From: Bradyrhizobium sp. OK095
GTDB lineage: Bacteria > Pseudomonadota > Alphaproteobacteria > Rhizobiales > Xanthobacteraceae
Reading direction: 5' to 3'
DNA: 64,000 nucleotides
NCBI RefSeq assembly: GCF_900109945.1
Contig: NZ_FOBX01000003.1
Span: 248,001 to 312,000 of the forward strand
The notes under the pieces are model-generated. The model ran no database searches. It was given only the letters and a program-made list of their open reading frames with translations, and was not told where the DNA came from. Position 1 is the first letter of the stretch. Each line of letters opens with the position of its first letter. Shown in pieces: positions 61,911 to 64,000 of this stretch. The translations under genes and the position numbers were made by a program.

Positions 61911-61979
61911 CATGAATTAATGCACCGACCGGTCCATTTCTGTGTTATGAGATGATCTCTGACATTCAATGAGATCCGC

Positions 61980-62600
61980 ATGCGCTATTCTCGGGAACAC
62001 AAGCAGGAAACCCACGATCGCATCGTGAAGAAAGCCTCGGTGCGGCTGCGCGAAAAGGGCGCCCACGGCATCGGTGTCGCCGACCTCATGAAGGAGGCAG
62101 GCCTGACCCATGGCGGTTTCTATGCGCATTTCGATTCCCGCGAGGCGCTGGTGATCGAGGCCTTTGGCTATGCCATGGACCGCGCGATGGAAAACTGGCG
62201 CAAGCAGTCCCATCAGGTCGCACCCGAGAAGCAGCTCACCCAGATGGTCGAGACCTATCTCTCTGCGTTGCATCGCGACAATCCCGGTCACGGCTGCTCG
62301 ATCCCTGCGCTGGGTGCGGAGATCGCCCGCGAGAGCCCGAAGACGCGAAAGGCGTTTGCCGGCAAGCTCGACGAGATGGTCGAGATGATGACCGACTATA
62401 TCCTGAACGTTCCGCGCAAGGCCGCGCGAAAACAGGCGATCGCGACGCTGGCGACCATGGCCGGCACCATGCTGCTGGCGCGCATTGCGGGCTCGAGCGA
62501 GTTGTCGGACGAGGTGCTGAAGGCGGGCAAGGACTCTGCGCTCGATGGAGTGAAGCGTGAGCCGAAGGTGACGGCGGCGAAGAAAACGAAGCAGAATTAG
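61980..62600 (+). CDS. TetR-family transcriptional regulator
   Basis: The protein has 206 residues. The N-terminal HTH is IGVADLMKEAGLTHGGFYAH, about residues 33-52, where THGGFYAHF is typical. The C-terminal ligand domain has a Cys (GHGCSIPALGAE). It follows the thioesterase by 69 bases and may control it and the acyl-CoA genes. Confidence 0.9.
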   Translation: MRYSREHKQETHDRIVKKASVRLREKGAHGIGVADLMKEAGLTHGGFYAHFDSREALVIEAFGYAMDRAMENWRKQSHQVAPEKQLTQMVETYLSALHRDNPGHGCSIPALGAEIARESPKTRKAFAGKLDEMVEMMTDYILNVPRKAARKQAIATLATMAGTMLLARIAGSSELSDEVLKAGKDSALDGVKREPKVTAAKKTKQN

Positions 62601-62612
62601 GCCGAGACGCCT

Positions 62613-62703
62613 TAGGGTGGGCAAAGGCGCGTCAGCGCCGTGCCCACCACCTCTCCGTGATCGCAGCAGAAGTGGTGGGCACGCTTCGCTTTGCCCACCC
62701 TAC
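62613..62703. repeat. Extragenic palindromic repeat, TAGGGTGGGCAAAG family (complete copy)
   Basis: TAGGGTGGGCAAAG at the left end and CTTTGCCCACCCTA at the right end are exact inverted repeats, with inner arms GCGCCGTGCCCACCAC and GTGGTGGGCACGC. It lies between the convergent TetR and LysR genes and may act as a two-way transcription stop. A degenerate copy is at 31042-31115. Confidence 0.88.
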
Positions 62704-62716
62704 GAATCCTTCGACT

Positions 62717-63625
62717 TTACCGCCCCGCAAACAGCGCCCGATCGCGCTCTACGATCTCGCCGATGTAATCCGCCACCGCCCTGATCCGCGCGAGATCCTT
62801 GCTATCGGCGTGCATCAGCATCCAGAACGTGCGCGTGATCGAGATCTCCTCGGGCAGCACCGCCACAAGCTGCGGATAGTCGCTTGCCATGAAATGCGGC
62901 AGCACCGCGATGCCGAAGCCTGACAGCGTGGCGTTGAGCTGCGCGATCAGATTGGCGCTGCGCAGGCGCGCGGAAATCCGCGGCGACACCTGCGGCAGAT
63001 AGTCGAGCTCCGGCGTGAACAGCAGTTCCTCGATGTAGCCGACGAAGCGGTGCTGCGGCAGCGCCTCGCGCGAGGTGATTTTCGGAAAGCGGTCGAGATA
63101 GGAGGGCGCGGCATAGAGCCCGAGGCGGTAGTCGAGCAGCTTACGGCCGACGATGCGGCCTTCCTTCGGCATGGTCAGGCTGATCGCGATGTCGGCCTCG
63201 CGCTTGGAGAGACTGAACAGCCGTGCAGTCGCTACAAGTTGCAAATCGAGGTCGGGATAGCGATCGACGAAGGGTGCAAGCCGCGGCGCCAGGAAGGCGG
63301 TGCCGAACCCGTCGGGGGCGCCGATCCGCACCGTGCCGGTCAGCCGGGCTACCGAGCCACCGACCTGTTCCTGGTTGGCGACGATGGTCGATTCCATCGC
63401 TTCCGCGCTGTCGGCGACGCGCTGGCCGGCCTCGGTGAGGAGATAGCCGGTCTTGCGCCGGTCAAACAGCTTCGCGGAAAGGTGCTTTTCCAGCCGGTCG
63501 ACGCGGCGGATTACGGTCGCGTGGTCCACGCCTAGCTGTTTTGCCGCAGCCGAAACCGAGCCGCCCCTTACGATGGCCAGCACGAAGCGAAAGTCGTCCC
63601 AGTCGATAGCGCCTTGATCCAGCAT
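62717..63625 (-). CDS. LysR-family transcriptional regulator
   Basis: The protein has 302 residues. N-terminal HTH (IVRGGSVSAAAKQLGVDHAT), then a LysR substrate-binding domain (VRIGAPDGFGTAFLAPRLAP). The gene is divergent from the mmsA-like gene, with the palindrome GCAC-N7-GTGC at 63630-63644 between them, the usual layout of a LysR regulator and its target. Confidence 0.92.
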   Translation of the reverse strand: MLDQGAIDWDDFRFVLAIVRGGSVSAAAKQLGVDHATVIRRVDRLEKHLSAKLFDRRKTGYLLTEAGQRVADSAEAMESTIVANQEQVGGSVARLTGTVRIGAPDGFGTAFLAPRLAPFVDRYPDLDLQLVATARLFSLSKREADIAISLTMPKEGRIVGRKLLDYRLGLYAAPSYLDRFPKITSREALPQHRFVGYIEELLFTPELDYLPQVSPRISARLRSANLIAQLNATLSGFGIAVLPHFMASDYPQLVAVLPEEISITRTFWMLMHADSKDLARIRAVADYIGEIVERDRALFAGR

Positions 63626-63629
63626 TTAC

Positions 63630-63644
63630 GCACATCTATGGTGC
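63630..63644. promoter_or_regulatory. Candidate LysR-type site
   Basis: GCAC, seven bases, GTGC immediately upstream of the LysR start and 80 bases before the mmsA start. The short dyad fits an autoregulatory LysR box but is not diagnostic. Confidence 0.3.
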
Positions 63645-63724
63645 ATTATCTCAGACTTGAATCCTATAAAATGCAGGTCGATAGGATTTGTCAAAGCGAT
63701 CAGCCGGGACCTAAGGAGTTTTCC

Positions 63725-64000
63725 ATGCGCGCAGTCGGACATTTCATCGGTGGCAAGGAGGTCAAGGGCACCTCGGGCCGGACGGCCGACGTTTTCGAGC
63801 CGATGACGGGTGACGTCCAGGCCAAGGTGGCGCTGGCGTCCAAGGCCGAGGTTCGCGCCGCCGTCGAGAACGCCCGCGCCGCGCAGCCCGAATGGGCCGC
63901 GACCAACCCGCAGCGCCGTGCCCGCGTGATGATGAAATTCGTCGAACTGGTGCAGCGCGACTACGACAAGCTCGCCGAGATGCTGGCCCGCGAGCACGGC
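63725..64000 (+). CDS. mmsA: CoA-acylating methylmalonate-semialdehyde dehydrogenase, 3' end outside the window
   Basis: The first 92 codons are visible, from an ATG after AAGGAG. MRAVGHFIGGKEVKGTSGRT and DVFEPMTGDVQAKVALASKA are characteristic of the N-terminus of MmsA, which turns methylmalonate semialdehyde into propionyl-CoA in valine and inositol breakdown. The nucleophile Cys and NAD site are beyond the edge. Divergent from a LysR gene. Confidence 0.87.
   Translation, partial: MRAVGHFIGGKEVKGTSGRTADVFEPMTGDVQAKVALASKAEVRAAVENARAAQPEWAATNPQRRARVMMKFVELVQRDYDKLAEMLAREHG

Overview
The window reads as chromosomal DNA of a Bradyrhizobium-like alphaproteobacterium. The basis is high GC with strong GC3 bias, Irr/ICE-like iron motifs, an IalB-family protein, the general gene content, and several copies of extragenic palindromes of the kind common in Bradyrhizobiaceae (e.g. 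CGTCATTGCGAGCG...CGCTCGCAATGACG and TAGGGTGGGCAAAG...CTTTGCCCACCCTA). No rRNA, tRNA, CRISPR array, transposase, integrase or phage gene was seen. Both edges cut genes: a sulfatase on the left and a methylmalonate-semialdehyde dehydrogenase on the right.

Layout. 0-7.1 kb: a truncated arylsulfatase, a secreted IalB-like protein and an RND efflux operon (adaptor plus pump) with a palindrome in its promoter region. 7.5-16.2 kb: a small unknown protein, then an iron-uptake block of two tandem paralogous TonB-dependent siderophore receptors, a PiuC-type hydroxylase, and exbB-exbD-tonB. ICE-like motifs lie before the second receptor. 16.1-17.9 kb: an unknown membrane-anchored protein, a site-2 protease homologue and a GFA-family zinc enzyme. 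17.9-29.8 kb: a sugar or sugar-acid island with two SDR dehydrogenases, an IlvD/Edd dehydratase, a LacI regulator, a CUT1-type ABC importer, a DenD-like dehydrogenase, a KDG-type kinase and a KDPG-type aldolase. Two matching LacI-type operators sit before its two arms.

29.8-34.3 kb: an acyl-CoA/thiolase block with an active-type thiolase, a CaiB/BaiF CoA-transferase, and a Cys-less thiolase-like protein translationally coupled to a DUF35 Zn-ribbon/OB partner. A 33-residue membrane microprotein follows. 34.8-41.5 kb: a FadR-type GntR regulator divergent from a class III aminotransferase, a family-5 solute-binding protein and an N,N-dimethylformamidase-like large subunit. Tandem TGGTNNNACCA operators lie between the divergent genes. 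41.5-49.9 kb: a MazG-like protein; a minus-strand TAXI solute receptor, fused TRAP permease and glutaminase-STAS-cNMP fusion; and a stand-alone biotinyl domain divergent from an IclR regulator and a carboxyltransferase, with an IclR-type palindrome between them.

50-55 kb is an accessory-looking patch: a Pro/Thr-rich membrane protein with about 18 copies of a 45-bp repeat, a secreted protein, a DUF900 lipoprotein hydrolase, an HdeA-like protein and a small gene remnant. 55.3-64 kb: a CorA/ZntB transporter, an OprB-type porin, an MFS transporter, a biosynthetic thiolase, an enoyl-CoA hydratase, a PaaI-type thioesterase, TetR and LysR regulators, and the start of mmsA.

The clearest functional units are the iron-siderophore block, the LacI-controlled sugar-acid island, the DMFase-like amide/peptide cluster, and the TAXI-TRAP plus glutaminase unit. 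The last two are the best candidates for incompletely described systems. All function calls come from reading the sequence; none has been checked by database search.
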